Shown here: positions 30,370 through 40,040 of the stretch, piece by piece
How positions within the stretch are numbered: position 1 is the stretch's first letter
Layout: every line of letters begins with the position of its first letter
Origin: Nocardioides sp. GY 10127
GTDB lineage: Bacteria; Actinomycetota; Actinomycetes; Propionibacteriales; Nocardioidaceae
Direction: 5' to 3'
NCBI RefSeq assembly: GCF_004919085.1
Contig: NZ_STGL01000002.1
Span: 62,001 to 126,000 of the forward strand
Length of the DNA: 64,000 nt
Notes under the pieces: model-generated
Told to the model about the DNA's origin: nothing
The model's input: the letters and a program-made list of their open reading frames with translations, nothing else
The model's database searches: none
Translations under genes and position numbers: made by a program

Positions 30370-32154
30370 TCAGACCCGGGTCGCGCGGATCGCCAGGTAC
30401 TGCCGCCCCGGTAGGTCCACGCGGACCGCCCCCTCGTGCAGGCCGGGCAGGGGCGTCACGGTCATCTCCCACGTGTCGATCACCTCGACCCGCCAGCTCC
30501 CCTCGGGCAGGACGACGGTCCGGAACCGCGGCTGGGAGAACCCGAGGTAGCCCACGAGCACCCGGCCCGCCACCCCACCCCACGGCACGTCCCAGTCCGA
30601 GGGCAGGGGGTCCCACACGCCGTCCGGCGCCTGCGCCAGCAGTGAGTCCAGGAACGCCATCCGTGCCGGGCTCGAGCCGACGAGCTCGCCGCCCTTCGAC
30701 CACCACAGCTCCTCGGCCTCGTTGAGGTACGTCTCGCCGTGGGCGACGTAGCCACCGCGCACGGCGCCCTCCCAGCAGCGGCGCACGAGCTCCTGGCCGG
30801 TGACGTTGCCCCAGCCCTGGTCGAGGTCGCCCTCGTAGGCGCACTCGTCGCACACCACCGGCTTGCCCCAGCGCTCGCGCCAGCCGTCCATCTCCTCGGC
30901 GGTCCGGTAGACGTCGACCCGCTGGTTCGAGACGTGCGTGACCCACGGCCGCGAGTAGTCGTAGAAGGCGTGGCAGTTGTGGATCGACAGCAGGTGGTCG
31001 TGCGGGTCCTCCTCGACCACGACCGCGGCGAGCCGCTCCCAGTCCTCGACGGTCTTGGACCACAGCAGGTCGTACTCGTTGGCCATCGACCACCAGACGT
31101 TCGCCAGGCCCGCCAGGCGCCGGACCGCGTAGCGCAGGTAGCGCTCGTCGACCGCGGGTCCGAGGTCGGTGAAGCCCCAGCGGTCGTAGGGGTGCAGCAG
31201 GATGAGGTCGGCCTGGACGCCCAGCGCGGCCAGCTGGCCGATCCGTCGCTCCAGGTCCCGCCACCACGCCACGTCGAACCGGGTGACGTCGAAGCCCTGC
31301 GCACCGGTGGCGTCCGGCGCCGCCCCCTCCCGGCGGGGGAAGGCGAAGGCGGCCGGCTCCTCGGTGTTGTAGAGGTAGGACTTCGGGAACAGGCACATCC
31401 GCACCTTGGTGAACGCGTGCTCGGCGAGGGTCGCCAGCGTGCGCTCCACCAGCTGCTCGGGCTGGTGGGTCCAGGCGTAGGCCGTGGTCCCGACGGGGCG
31501 GTAACGCGTGCCGTCGGCGTGCGCGAAGTGCATCCCGTCGACGCGCACCGGGCCGTGAGTGCCCGTGGCCGCCGGCCCGACGTCGACGTGCCCGGCCAGC
31601 CCGTCCAGCGAGCGGGCCGTCGAGGTCGTCGAGAACCGCCACCGGCCCTCGACCTCGGCGAGCAGGCGCAGCACGTACCGGCCGCGGCCGTCCGGCGCCG
31701 GCCCGTCGTGGAACCCACCGACGCGACGCTCCCGGCCGTCCGGTCCGACGAACAGCGCCGTCACCTCGACGTCGACGAACGGGTTGCCGTGGCCGGGGCC
31801 CAGGAGCACCACCTCGGCCGCGCCCCACCGCGGCACCGGCCCGGGCAGCACCACCTCGGCGGACGCGCGGGGCACCCCGGCGTCCTCGTACCCCGGGTCG
31901 GGCAGGACGGCGGGCGCGTACGGTGCCCGCGCGTCCACGCCGTCCTCGAGCAGCGCGAGCGCGGCCCAGAGCCGCTCGGTGGCCTCCGGGTCGTCGCGCA
32001 GCGCGGGCGTGATCGCCGCGACCTGCCCGAGCCGGGCCTCCCGGAACTGGGCGGCCATCGGAGAGGCGGCCACGCCCGGGAGGTAGGTCTCCAGCACGGC
32101 GCGGGCGGCGGGGCTGTCCAGGGCCTCGCCGAAGGTGGAGGCACGGTCGAACAC
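30370..32154 (-). CDS. glycoside hydrolase, DUF5060/DUF5605-type (TIM barrel)
   Basis: 594 aa, cytoplasmic (no signal peptide). Residues about 1-75 form a helical module with LDSPAARAVLETYLPG. A beta-sandwich of the DUF5060 type (about 85-195) and a TIM barrel (about 200-490) follow, with the likely acid/base Glu in WWSMANEYD and nucleophile Glu in VVCDECAYEGD. A C-terminal beta domain (DUF5605-like) ends the protein. The exact sugar is not predictable. It sits last in the glycosidase series, after an intergenic hairpin. GTG start with GAGGAG upstream. Confidence 0.82.
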   Translation of the reverse strand: MFDRASTFGEALDSPAARAVLETYLPGVAASPMAAQFREARLGQVAAITPALRDDPEATERLWAALALLEDGVDARAPYAPAVLPDPGYEDAGVPRASAEVVLPGPVPRWGAAEVVLLGPGHGNPFVDVEVTALFVGPDGRERRVGGFHDGPAPDGRGRYVLRLLAEVEGRWRFSTTSTARSLDGLAGHVDVGPAATGTHGPVRVDGMHFAHADGTRYRPVGTTAYAWTHQPEQLVERTLATLAEHAFTKVRMCLFPKSYLYNTEEPAAFAFPRREGAAPDATGAQGFDVTRFDVAWWRDLERRIGQLAALGVQADLILLHPYDRWGFTDLGPAVDERYLRYAVRRLAGLANVWWSMANEYDLLWSKTVEDWERLAAVVVEEDPHDHLLSIHNCHAFYDYSRPWVTHVSNQRVDVYRTAEEMDGWRERWGKPVVCDECAYEGDLDQGWGNVTGQELVRRCWEGAVRGGYVAHGETYLNEAEELWWSKGGELVGSSPARMAFLDSLLAQAPDGVWDPLPSDWDVPWGGVAGRVLVGYLGFSQPRFRTVVLPEGSWRVEVIDTWEMTVTPLPGLHEGAVRVDLPGRQYLAIRATRV

Positions 32155-32177
32155 GGCGGTTCTCCTCAGCAGGGGGT

Positions 32178-32207
32178 CGGCTCCCGGGGCGGGTGCCCCG
32201 GGAGCCG
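32178..32207 (-). terminator. intra-locus hairpin after the GH78 gene
   Basis: Perfect 13-bp stem CGGCTCCCGGGGC/GCCCCGGGAGCCG with a 4-nt loop, 4 nt after the GH78 stop and 24 nt before the next start. It probably ends or attenuates the GH3-GH43-GH78 transcript. Confidence 0.65.
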
Positions 32208-32211
32208 TCGG

Positions 32212-35082
32212 TCAGTCGACCTGGGCCAGCGCGGCCGCGACGTCCCCGATGAGGTCGGGGACGATGAAGACCAGCGCCTGGATCACCGGGCGGCGCTCGG
32301 TCCACACGGTGGCCCGCTTGACGGCCTCGGCCCGACCCGGGTCCTTGGCCGCGATCGCGCCGATCATCGCCGCGTAGGCCCGGGGGTCGTCGATGACGGC
32401 CGACGTGGGCGAGTCCAGGCCGTAGGGGCCGCGCGGGGCGGGCTCCTCCGGCGCCGGCACCCGCCACACGTGGGTGCCGGAGGCCACCTCGTGGGTGCAC
32501 CCGTCGGGCAGGACGACGTCCGCCACCACCCCGGGCGGGACGACGACCTCGACCACGACCTCGGCGTCCGCCCCGATGCCCTCGCGGCGCCACCCGGCCT
32601 CCGCCGGGCCGTACGGGGTGAGGTGCCGGGCCGTGGCGTGCGGCAGCCCCGGCAGCGGGTGCGGCTCGACGTGCAGGCGCCGGTAGCCGGGGGCCGAGGC
32701 GGCGAGGCCAGCGACGACCCGGTGGCAGAAGTCCGCCACCGCGCCGAGAGCGTAGTGGTTGAACGACGTCATCTCGCCGGGGTTCACGCTGCCGTCGGGC
32801 AGCATCGAGTCCCAGCGCTCCCACACGGTCGTCGCGCCCATCGTGACCGGGTACAGCCAGGAGGGGCACTCGGTCTGCAGGAGCAGGCGCGCGGCCTGCC
32901 GCACGTGCCCGCCCTCGACGAGGGCGTCCGCCACCAGCGGGGTGCCGACGAAGCCCGTGCCGATCCGGTAGCCGTCGCGGCGGACGAGCTCGGCCAGCCG
33001 GTCCGAGAGCCCCTGCCGACGCCGGGCGTCGAGCACCAGGTCGAACCGCAGGGCCAGCGCGTAGGCGGTCGGGGCGTCGGAGGTCATGAGCCCGTCGTGG
33101 GTCACGAACCGCGCCTCGAAGGCCTCCCGCGTGCGGTCGGCCTCCTGGGCGTAGCGCTCGCCGTCCTCGTCGTGACCGAGGACGGCGGCCGTGTCCGCCA
33201 GCACCCGCAGGGAGCGGGCCAGGTAGGCGGAGGCGACGATGTCGCCGTCGCAGCGCGCGGCGGCCGGGTTCTCGGGCGGCGCGGTCGGGTCCAGCCAGTC
33301 GCCCAGCTGCATCTGCCCGGTCCACGTGCCCTGCCCCAGCGAGAGCTCGACCTCGCGGTCGACCCACGCGCGCATCGACGGGTAGGCGTCGGCCAGCACG
33401 CCGACGTCCCCGAACCGCTCGTACAGCGCCCAGGGCACGAGGGTCGCGGCGTCGGCCCACGCCGCCGCCGAGCCCAGCGCGTCGAAGGACGGCAGGACCG
33501 CGGGCACCACCATCGGCACGTCGCCGCTGGGGGCCTGCTCCAGCGCCAGGTCGCGCAGCCAGGAGACGAGGAAGCCGTCGCAGTCGGCCAGGTACGCCGC
33601 CGTGGGGGCGAAGATCCCGATGTCGCCGGTCCAGCCGAGGCGCTCGTCGCGCTGCGGGCAGTCGGTCGGGATCGCGAGGAAGTTGCCCCGCATGCCCTGC
33701 ACGACATTCTCGTGGAACCGGTCCAGCAGCGCGTGCCCGGAGCTGAACCACCCGGTGCGCTCCAGGTCGGAGGCCAGCACCACGGCCACGACGGCGCCGG
33801 CGGCCGCGTCCGCGGCGAGGTCGCCCGGCCAGCCGTCGACGCGGGCGTAGCGGAACCCGTGGAACGTGTGGGCCGGCTCCCAGGTCTCCCCACCGTCGGC
33901 CCCGGCCAGCACGTAGGTGTCGGTGGAGACCGCGGCGCGCAGCGGCCGCAGGGCCAGGTCGCCGTCCTCGAGCACCTCGGCGTGGCGCAGGACGAGCTCG
34001 GTGCCCGCCTCCCCCGCCACCGTGAGGCGCAGCCGCCCGACCAGGTTCTGCCCGAAGTCGAGGATGGTGCCGCCGTCCGGGGCGGTGAGGGTGTCGACCA
34101 CCGCGACCCGCTCCAGGCGGCGCACGGGCGGGGCGACGCGGGCCTCGGGCGTCGGCACCGGGGCGTCCGGGGCCAGGCCTGAGCGCTCGCCCCAGTCGGC
34201 GCCGACGGTCACGGGCGACCAGGTGGCCGGCGAGGCGTCCTCGTCGTAGCCGGGGGCGTCCCACCCGGGCAGGGCCCGGCGCGCGTCGTGGTGCTCGCCC
34301 GCGTACAGGCCGGAGGAGACGATCGGCCCCTCGCCGGTGGCGTGCCACTCAGGGCCGGTCTCGATCACGGTGCGGCTGCCGTCGGGCAGGTCGACCTCGA
34401 GCCGCGCCAGGAAGCGGGGCTGGCTCCCGTAGACGGTGGTGGCCGCGTCCATGAACCCGTAGGACTCCGTGAACCAGCACCCGGCCAGGGAGGCCGCGAG
34501 CACGTTCTCCCCCGCGACCAGGAGGTCCGTGACGTCCACGGTCTCGTGCACCAGCCGGTGCTGGTAGGACGTCCAGCCGGGGCCGAGCACGGTGTCGTCG
34601 ACCTCGGCGCCGTTGACGCGCGGGTCCGCGGTCCCCAGCGCCGTCCACCGCAGGACGGCGCGCAGCGGTGCGGCGGGCAGGGTGAAGGCGTGGCGCAGCA
34701 GCGCCGGGGTGGCGTGCTCGGCCGGGTCCGCGAGCCCGACGGGCAGCGCGGTCCAGGCGCCCTCGGCGAGGAACGCGGCCTCCACGTCCAGCGGCGCGGA
34801 CCACCCGGTCGAGACCTCCTCGCCCCCGTGGCCGGCACCCGAGACCCGCACCTCGACCGCGCAGCGCTCCCCCGCGGCGAGCGGCGCGAACGGCCAGGCG
34901 ACCAGCACCTGCTCCGCCCCGTCCAGGACGACGACCTCGGTGCCGCGTCGCACCTCGGCGCCCGACTGCACCCAGCCGTCGGGGGCGTCCGCCACCGCCC
35001 ACGACAGGCGCGGGGTGGGGGTCGCGACGAGCGCGCTGTCGTGCCGGAGCTCGGCCCGGAGCCGGGCGACCTGGACGCTCAC
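32212..35082 (-). CDS. alpha-L-rhamnosidase, GH78
   Basis: Removes terminal alpha-L-rhamnose from oligosaccharides or glycosides; 956 aa, no signal peptide. The N-terminal beta domains (ATPTPRLSW; RWTALGTADPRVNG) are typical. The (alpha/alpha)6 barrel carries IPTDCPQRDERLGWTGD (general-acid region, about 459-475) and MTSFNHYALG (catalytic base region). A C-terminal beta-sandwich is followed by an unusual last 75 residues (LDSPTSAVIDDPRAYAAM...) that resemble the N-terminal module of the downstream hydrolase. It overlaps the GH43 stop by 4 nt. Confidence 0.95.
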   Translation of the reverse strand: MSVQVARLRAELRHDSALVATPTPRLSWAVADAPDGWVQSGAEVRRGTEVVVLDGAEQVLVAWPFAPLAAGERCAVEVRVSGAGHGGEEVSTGWSAPLDVEAAFLAEGAWTALPVGLADPAEHATPALLRHAFTLPAAPLRAVLRWTALGTADPRVNGAEVDDTVLGPGWTSYQHRLVHETVDVTDLLVAGENVLAASLAGCWFTESYGFMDAATTVYGSQPRFLARLEVDLPDGSRTVIETGPEWHATGEGPIVSSGLYAGEHHDARRALPGWDAPGYDEDASPATWSPVTVGADWGERSGLAPDAPVPTPEARVAPPVRRLERVAVVDTLTAPDGGTILDFGQNLVGRLRLTVAGEAGTELVLRHAEVLEDGDLALRPLRAAVSTDTYVLAGADGGETWEPAHTFHGFRYARVDGWPGDLAADAAAGAVVAVVLASDLERTGWFSSGHALLDRFHENVVQGMRGNFLAIPTDCPQRDERLGWTGDIGIFAPTAAYLADCDGFLVSWLRDLALEQAPSGDVPMVVPAVLPSFDALGSAAAWADAATLVPWALYERFGDVGVLADAYPSMRAWVDREVELSLGQGTWTGQMQLGDWLDPTAPPENPAAARCDGDIVASAYLARSLRVLADTAAVLGHDEDGERYAQEADRTREAFEARFVTHDGLMTSDAPTAYALALRFDLVLDARRRQGLSDRLAELVRRDGYRIGTGFVGTPLVADALVEGGHVRQAARLLLQTECPSWLYPVTMGATTVWERWDSMLPDGSVNPGEMTSFNHYALGAVADFCHRVVAGLAASAPGYRRLHVEPHPLPGLPHATARHLTPYGPAEAGWRREGIGADAEVVVEVVVPPGVVADVVLPDGCTHEVASGTHVWRVPAPEEPAPRGPYGLDSPTSAVIDDPRAYAAMIGAIAAKDPGRAEAVKRATVWTERRPVIQALVFIVPDLIGDVAAALAQVD

Positions 35083-36587
35083 TCGTCGCTCCCGGTGAAG
35101 GAGAGGCTGCGGACGGTGACCTCACCGGCGGTGGCGAACAGGCCCACCACCCGTCCGGTGAAGGACTCGGCGACCTCGGAGGAGAGGAACCGCCCGTCGA
35201 GGCTGAGCAGGACGTGCCGCTCGCCGTCGACGACGACCGCCAGGTCCACCGTGTCGCACGTGCGCTGGGCGATGAAGTCCCCCTCGGGACGCCGCGCCGT
35301 CAGCTCCAGCTCCACGGCCGCCTGGCCGCCCGTGAGCGTCAGCTCGGCGACCTGCTCGAAGGAGGGCAGGCAGCCGCGCGCCACGACGCGGCCGGGCTCG
35401 ACGGTGAGCGAGTAGTGGTACCGCTCGTCGTAGCGGACGGCCAGGCCGCCGCTGCCGGCGGTGGCGTCGACGACCGCCGTGTACGAGGCCGTCTGGTGGG
35501 TCTGCCGGACGCCGACGAAGGCGGGGGCGCGCCCCGAGAGGTCGTCGTCGTTCGCGGTGAGGACGAGACCGCCGTCCCCCACGCGCGTGCAGTCGGTCGG
35601 CAGCTGCCGGACGGCGAGCCACTGCGGCCCCAGGGGGCCGGTGAAGTCCTCGCGCCAGGTCAGGCCGCCCTCGCGGGGGGCCAGCGGCACCACCTCGAAG
35701 GACGGCCAGCCGTCCTCGCCCCAGGTCACCGGCACGGCCCAGGTCTCGCGACCCAGCGCGGAGAACCCGCTGGCCGAGGTCCGGGGCCGCACGCCGAGGA
35801 GGACGAGGAACCAGCGTCCGTCGGCCGTCTGCACGAGGTCCCCGTGCCCGGTGTTCTGGACGGGCCGGTTGGTGCCCCGGGCGGAGAGCAGCGGCGTGCC
35901 GGGCGCCTCGGTGAAGGGGCCCTCCGGGGAGTCGGCCCGCGCCACCGAGACCGAGTGGCCACGCTCGGTGCCGCCCTCGGCGATGACGAGGTACCAGTGC
36001 TCGCCGATCCGGTAGAGGTGGGGCGCCTCGGGGAACTGGCCGCCGACGCCCGACCAGATGCTGCGAGCCTCCTCGAGCGCGCAGCCGCGCTCGAGGTCGA
36101 CGCGCGCCTGGAGCAGGCCGCGGTGGCTCATGAACGTGTCGAGCTCGGGGTTCACGCCCAGCCCGGAGAACGTGAGGAACGCGGTGCCGTCCTCGTCCCA
36201 GGTGAGGTCCGGGTCTATGCCGTCGATGCCCTCGAGCACGACGCCGTCGGACCACGGCCCGGCCGGGTCGGTCGCGGTGAAGTGCAGCGTGCCGCGACCG
36301 AACGCGTCGGTGACGACGACGTGGAAGACGCCGTCACGGTGGCGGATGGTCGGGGCCCAGGCGCCGCCCAGGGTCGGCACCTTCTCGACGTCCAGCTGTC
36401 CGGTCCGGGTCGCGACGTTGCCGATCTGCGTCCACGTCACCATGTCGGTGGAGTGGTACACGGGCAGCCCGGGCAGGTACTCGAACGTCGAGGTGCACAG
36501 GTAGTAGTCGTCGCCGACCCGGCAGATGCTGGGGTCCGGGTTGAAGCCCGGGAGCAGCGGGTTGGGCAGCGTGGCGGGGACGCTCAC
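35079..36587 (-). CDS. GH43 glycosidase (beta-xylosidase/alpha-arabinofuranosidase type)
   Basis: 502 aa, cytoplasmic. The five-bladed propeller carries the catalytic Asp in NPDPSICR (about 16-23), the pKa-modulating Asp in GIDPDLTWDEDG (about 122) and the acid Glu in FPEAPHLYR (about 190). A C-terminal concanavalin-like sandwich starts near 315 (WREDFTGPLGPQW), as in subfamily 11/12 xylosidases. Removal of xylose or arabinose from side chains is the most likely role. GTG start overlaps the GH3 stop by 4 nt. Confidence 0.92.
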   Translation of the reverse strand: MSVPATLPNPLLPGFNPDPSICRVGDDYYLCTSTFEYLPGLPVYHSTDMVTWTQIGNVATRTGQLDVEKVPTLGGAWAPTIRHRDGVFHVVVTDAFGRGTLHFTATDPAGPWSDGVVLEGIDGIDPDLTWDEDGTAFLTFSGLGVNPELDTFMSHRGLLQARVDLERGCALEEARSIWSGVGGQFPEAPHLYRIGEHWYLVIAEGGTERGHSVSVARADSPEGPFTEAPGTPLLSARGTNRPVQNTGHGDLVQTADGRWFLVLLGVRPRTSASGFSALGRETWAVPVTWGEDGWPSFEVVPLAPREGGLTWREDFTGPLGPQWLAVRQLPTDCTRVGDGGLVLTANDDDLSGRAPAFVGVRQTHQTASYTAVVDATAGSGGLAVRYDERYHYSLTVEPGRVVARGCLPSFEQVAELTLTGGQAAVELELTARRPEGDFIAQRTCDTVDLAVVVDGERHVLLSLDGRFLSSEVAESFTGRVVGLFATAGEVTVRSLSFTGSDE

Positions 36588-39049
36588 AGGGAGATCCCCT
36601 CCGGGGCCTCCACCGTGACCTGCCCGGCCAGCGCCACGGCGCTGGTGCCGACCTGGAGCCGGAACGCCCCGCCCTCGAGGGCCCAGGCGCCGTCGCGCCC
36701 GCCGGTCCAGTGGGCCAGGCTGCGCGCCGCCACGGGCACGGTCACCTCCGCGGTCTCACCGGCACCCAGCCGGACGACGGCCGAGCCGACGAGCCAGCGG
36801 GCCGGGCGGTCGATCGCCGAGCAGGTGCGCTCGGCGTAGACCTGCACGACCTGCTTGCCGGCGCGCTCGCCGGTGTTGGTCACCGGCACGGTGACGGCCA
36901 GGTCGTCGGCCTCCAGGGTGCCCGCGGCCGAGACCGACCCGAGCTCCCACGACGTGTAGCCCAGGCCCTCGCCGAACCAGTAGGCCGGCGTCGCGCCCGC
37001 CTTGAGCCAGGCGCGGTGGCCGATGTGGACGCCCTCGGTGTAGCGCAGCGTCCCGTCGACCGGGGTGACGTCGAGGACGGGCACGTCCTCCAGGGTGGCG
37101 GGCCAGGTCGTCGTGAGTCGACCGCCGGGCTCGGCGGCACCCGTGAGCAGGTCGCCCACGGCGGTGCCGAGCTCCTGGCCGCCGAACCAGGTCAGCAGCA
37201 CCGCGGCGACGTCCTCGCGCCACGGCATGAGCACCGGGGAGCCGGAGTTCACCAGCACCACCGTGCGGGGGTTCGCGGCGGCGACAGCCGCCACCAGCTC
37301 GTCCTGGCGGCCGGGCAGGTCGAGGTCGGAGCGGTCGAAGCCCTCCGACTCGACGTCGGAGTTGGTGCCGACCACGACGACGGCGACGTCCGCGGCGCGA
37401 GCGGCCTCGACGGCGCGGGTGATCAGCAGGTCCGGGTCCGTCTTCTCGGGTGCGATGCCGAGGGTGCCGGCGAAGGCGGCGTCCAGGGCCGTGCCGGTGC
37501 GGGCCAGCACGAACTCGAGCCGGACGTCGACCGGCACGCCCGCGCTCACCTTGACCGTGGCGGTCAGCGACGGCGGGGAGAGGAAGGCCGCGCCCAGGTC
37601 GGTGCCCTCGACGACGGGGGTCTCGTCGAGCACCTGCTCGCCGTCCAGGAGCAGGACGCCGCGGTGGCCCGAGGCGAAGCCGAGCTCGATCTCGCCGTCC
37701 TCGGCCGCGGTGTAGCGGGTCTCGAGGACGATCCGGGAGGACGCGGCGATGGGGGCGTCCCCGCCGAACCACACCAGGCTCGTGGCGAAGCGGTCCTCGG
37801 CGAAGAGGGTGTCCCCCGCCTCGTCCAGGAACGAGACCCGCAGGCCCGGCTCGCCGGTGGCGGGGTTGGTGAGACGCTCGAGCGGGATGGCCGCGACGCC
37901 CTTCTGCACCACGGCGCCGATCTCGTAGGTCACCTGCGCCTGCGGGAAGGCGGCGCGGATGCCCTCCAGCGGGCTGACGACGCGCTCCGGCACGACCGTG
38001 GCGGAGCCGCCGCCCTGCGTCCGGGCCTCGTCGGCGTTGTGGCCGAGGACGGCGATGCGCGCCGGCGCGGCGGCCCAGGGCAGCTCGCCCTCGTTGCGCA
38101 GCAGCACCGCGCCCTCGATGGCGGCCTCACGGATGAACGCCGGGCCGTCGATCGGGGCGACCTCGGTGGCGGTGCTGCCCTCGAGCGCACCCACACGCTC
38201 GGCCAGGGCCAGCATCCGCAGCACCTTGCGGTCGACGTGGGACTCCGCGACGCGGCCGTCGCGGACGGCCTCCAGCAGCGCGTCGGCCCACGCCGGCGCC
38301 GGGCCGGGCATGGCCAGGTCCTGGCTGGCGGGGGCGGAGTCGAGGCTGCGGACGGCGGTCCAGTCGGAGACGACGACGCCGTCGAAGCCCCACTCGGAGT
38401 TCAGCGGGGTCTCCAGCAGCGAGTTCTCCGTCATGGTCACGCCCTCGACGGAGTTGTAGGCGCTCATGACCGCCCACGCGCCGGCACCGACCGCGGCCTC
38501 GAACGGCAGCAGGTACAGCTCGCGCAGCGTCCGCTCGTCGACGAGGACGTCGACGGTGAACCGGTCGGTCTCGGAGTCGTTGGCGACGTAGTGCTTGGGG
38601 GTGGCGGCGACGCCGTTGTCCTGCAGGCCACGGACGTAGGCGGCGGCCAGCTCACCGGAGAGGCGCGGGTCCTCGGAGAAGCACTCGAAGTGGCGCCCGC
38701 CCAGCGGGGAGCGGTGCAGGTTGATGGTGGGGCCGAGGACGACGTCGACGTCCTTGCGTCGCGCCTCCGAGGCGGCGGCGGCGCCGTAGCGGTAGGCCAG
38801 GGCCGGGTCCCACGAGGAGGCCAGCGCCGTGGCCGACGGGAGGTTGAGCGAGGGCGAGCGCTCGTCCCACACCGGGCCGCGGACGCCCGCGGGGCCGTCG
38901 GAGAGCGTCATGGAGCGCAGGCCGATGGACTCCACCGCGGTGGTGGCCCAGAAGTCGCGCCCGGAGACGAGGGCGACCTTCTCCTCCAGGGTCATCCGGC
39001 CCAGGAGCTCGGCGAGCTGGGGTGCGTTCGGCGTGGTCGGCGTGGACAT
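36584..39049 (-). CDS. GH3 beta-glycosidase with PA14 domain
   Basis: 821 aa, cytoplasmic, beta-glucosidase-like. The TIM barrel contains ATPKHYVANDSETDR (about 152) and the nucleophile Asp in VVVSDWTAV (about 228). A PA14 insert occupies about 390-520 (VSFLDEAGDTLFAEDRF...). A second GH3 domain (DVAVVVVGTNSDVESEG) and a C-terminal fibronectin-III-like domain (KQVVQVYAE) follow. The ATG has GGAGA 4 nt upstream. It is the first gene of the glycosidase series. Confidence 0.95.
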   Translation of the reverse strand: MSTPTTPNAPQLAELLGRMTLEEKVALVSGRDFWATTAVESIGLRSMTLSDGPAGVRGPVWDERSPSLNLPSATALASSWDPALAYRYGAAAASEARRKDVDVVLGPTINLHRSPLGGRHFECFSEDPRLSGELAAAYVRGLQDNGVAATPKHYVANDSETDRFTVDVLVDERTLRELYLLPFEAAVGAGAWAVMSAYNSVEGVTMTENSLLETPLNSEWGFDGVVVSDWTAVRSLDSAPASQDLAMPGPAPAWADALLEAVRDGRVAESHVDRKVLRMLALAERVGALEGSTATEVAPIDGPAFIREAAIEGAVLLRNEGELPWAAAPARIAVLGHNADEARTQGGGSATVVPERVVSPLEGIRAAFPQAQVTYEIGAVVQKGVAAIPLERLTNPATGEPGLRVSFLDEAGDTLFAEDRFATSLVWFGGDAPIAASSRIVLETRYTAAEDGEIELGFASGHRGVLLLDGEQVLDETPVVEGTDLGAAFLSPPSLTATVKVSAGVPVDVRLEFVLARTGTALDAAFAGTLGIAPEKTDPDLLITRAVEAARAADVAVVVVGTNSDVESEGFDRSDLDLPGRQDELVAAVAAANPRTVVLVNSGSPVLMPWREDVAAVLLTWFGGQELGTAVGDLLTGAAEPGGRLTTTWPATLEDVPVLDVTPVDGTLRYTEGVHIGHRAWLKAGATPAYWFGEGLGYTSWELGSVSAAGTLEADDLAVTVPVTNTGERAGKQVVQVYAERTCSAIDRPARWLVGSAVVRLGAGETAEVTVPVAARSLAHWTGGRDGAWALEGGAFRLQVGTSAVALAGQVTVEAPEGISL

Positions 39050-39073
39050 GGGTTCTCCGTTCGGGCCGGCTCA

Positions 39074-39100
39074 CACGCCGGCGTGCTCGGGGCTGATCAG
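39074..39100. promoter_or_regulatory. palindromes upstream of the GH3 gene, candidate operators
   Basis: A perfect 12-bp palindrome CACGCCGGCGTG (39074-39085) and a perfect 8-bp palindrome CTGATCAG (39093-39100) lie 25-51 nt before the GH3 start, where a repressor could act. GC-rich palindromes are frequent by chance here. Confidence 0.35.
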
Positions 39101-39140
39101 GGCTGACCTGACCTGGACGTGAGGGGGAAGAGGGGGGTTG

Positions 39141-39185
39141 CCGGGCGCGACGGGACGCCCGGCCGGGTTCAGGGGACCCGGCCGG
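39141..39185 (-). terminator. double hairpin after the sugar ABC operon
   Basis: A 10-bp perfect stem CCGGCCGGGT/ACCCGGCCGG (39159-39185, loop 7 nt) overlaps a 7-bp stem CCGGGCG/CGCCCGG (39141-39162). The two share bases, so only one can form fully. They lie 16 nt after the ATPase stop and between the transporter genes and GH3. Confidence 0.65.
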
Positions 39186-39200
39186 GTGCCACGTCGGCGC

Positions 39201-40040
39201 TCACGCCTGGGCGGCGAGCTGGAGTCGCTCGGCCCGGCGGGCGGCCTGCCGGTCGGGGTCCGGCAGCGGGGCGGCCATGAACAGCCGCTGGGTGTAGGGG
39301 TGCTCGGGACGCGCGGTGACCTGGTCGCCGTCCCCGGACTCGACGATCTCGCCGCGGTACATCACGGCCACCCGGTGGCTGATGTGCCGCACGACCGCCA
39401 GGTCGTGGGAGACGAACAGGTAGGCGACGCCGGTCTGCTCCTGGATCTCGATGAGCAGCTCCAGCACCCGCGCCTGCGTGGACAGATCGAGCGCCGAGAC
39501 CGGCTCGTCGCAGACGATGAGCGAGGGCCGCAGCGCGAGCGCCCGGGCGATCGCGATGCGCTGACGCTGGCCGCCCGAGAACTCCCGGGGGAGCCGGTGC
39601 GCGCTGTCGCCGGGGAGGCCGACGCGGTCGAGCAGCGTCCCCACGCGGGCCCGTGCCTCGGCGCCGGGGACGCCGGCGACCGAGAGCGGCTCGGTGAGGA
39701 TCTGCTCGATGGTCATCGAGGGGTTCAGCGAGCCGTACGGGTCCTGGAAGACCACCTGGATCTCCGCGGAGAGAGGACGACGCTGGCGCCGCGAGAGGCC
39801 CTGGATCTCCTTGCCCCGGTAGCGGATCGTCCCGCCCGTGACCGGCGCGAGGCCGAGGATCGCCCGGCCCAGCGTCGTCTTGCCGGAGCCGGACTCCCCC
39901 ACCAGGCCGACGCACTCGCCGGGCCGGATGTCGAGGCTGACGCCCTTGAGCGCCTTGAACGGCTTCTTGCCGAAGCCCTTGATCGGGTAGGTCACCTCGA
40001 CGTCTCGGGCGTCGAGGAGCACCTCGGGCTGCTCGCTCAC
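39201..40040 (-). CDS. Opp/Dpp-type ABC transporter ATPase (F-type), glycan locus
   Basis: 279 aa. Walker A GESGSGKTT at about 49-57, signature [14 protein letters not shown] at about 150, Walker [13 protein letters not shown] and the His switch in FVSHDLAVV. The C-terminal cap is short for an OppF (ends AERLQLAAQA) and lacks the usual Cys-rich motif. It should pair with the ATPase half of the upstream fusion protein. The ATG overlaps that gene's stop. Confidence 0.93.
   Translation of the reverse strand: MSEQPEVLLDARDVEVTYPIKGFGKKPFKALKGVSLDIRPGECVGLVGESGSGKTTLGRAILGLAPVTGGTIRYRGKEIQGLSRRQRRPLSAEIQVVFQDPYGSLNPSMTIEQILTEPLSVAGVPGAEARARVGTLLDRVGLPGDSAHRLPREFSGGQRQRIAIARALALRPSLIVCDEPVSALDLSTQARVLELLIEIQEQTGVAYLFVSHDLAVVRHISHRVAVMYRGEIVESGDGDQVTARPEHPYTQRLFMAAPLPDPDRQAARRAERLQLAAQA

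Noticed and set aside
30302..34348. A long frame joining DUF1206 with sequence under the glycosidases
   Set aside because: The DUF1206 protein starts cleanly at the ATG at 30301. The upstream part is out of frame with GH78 and the DUF5605 gene and has no domain.
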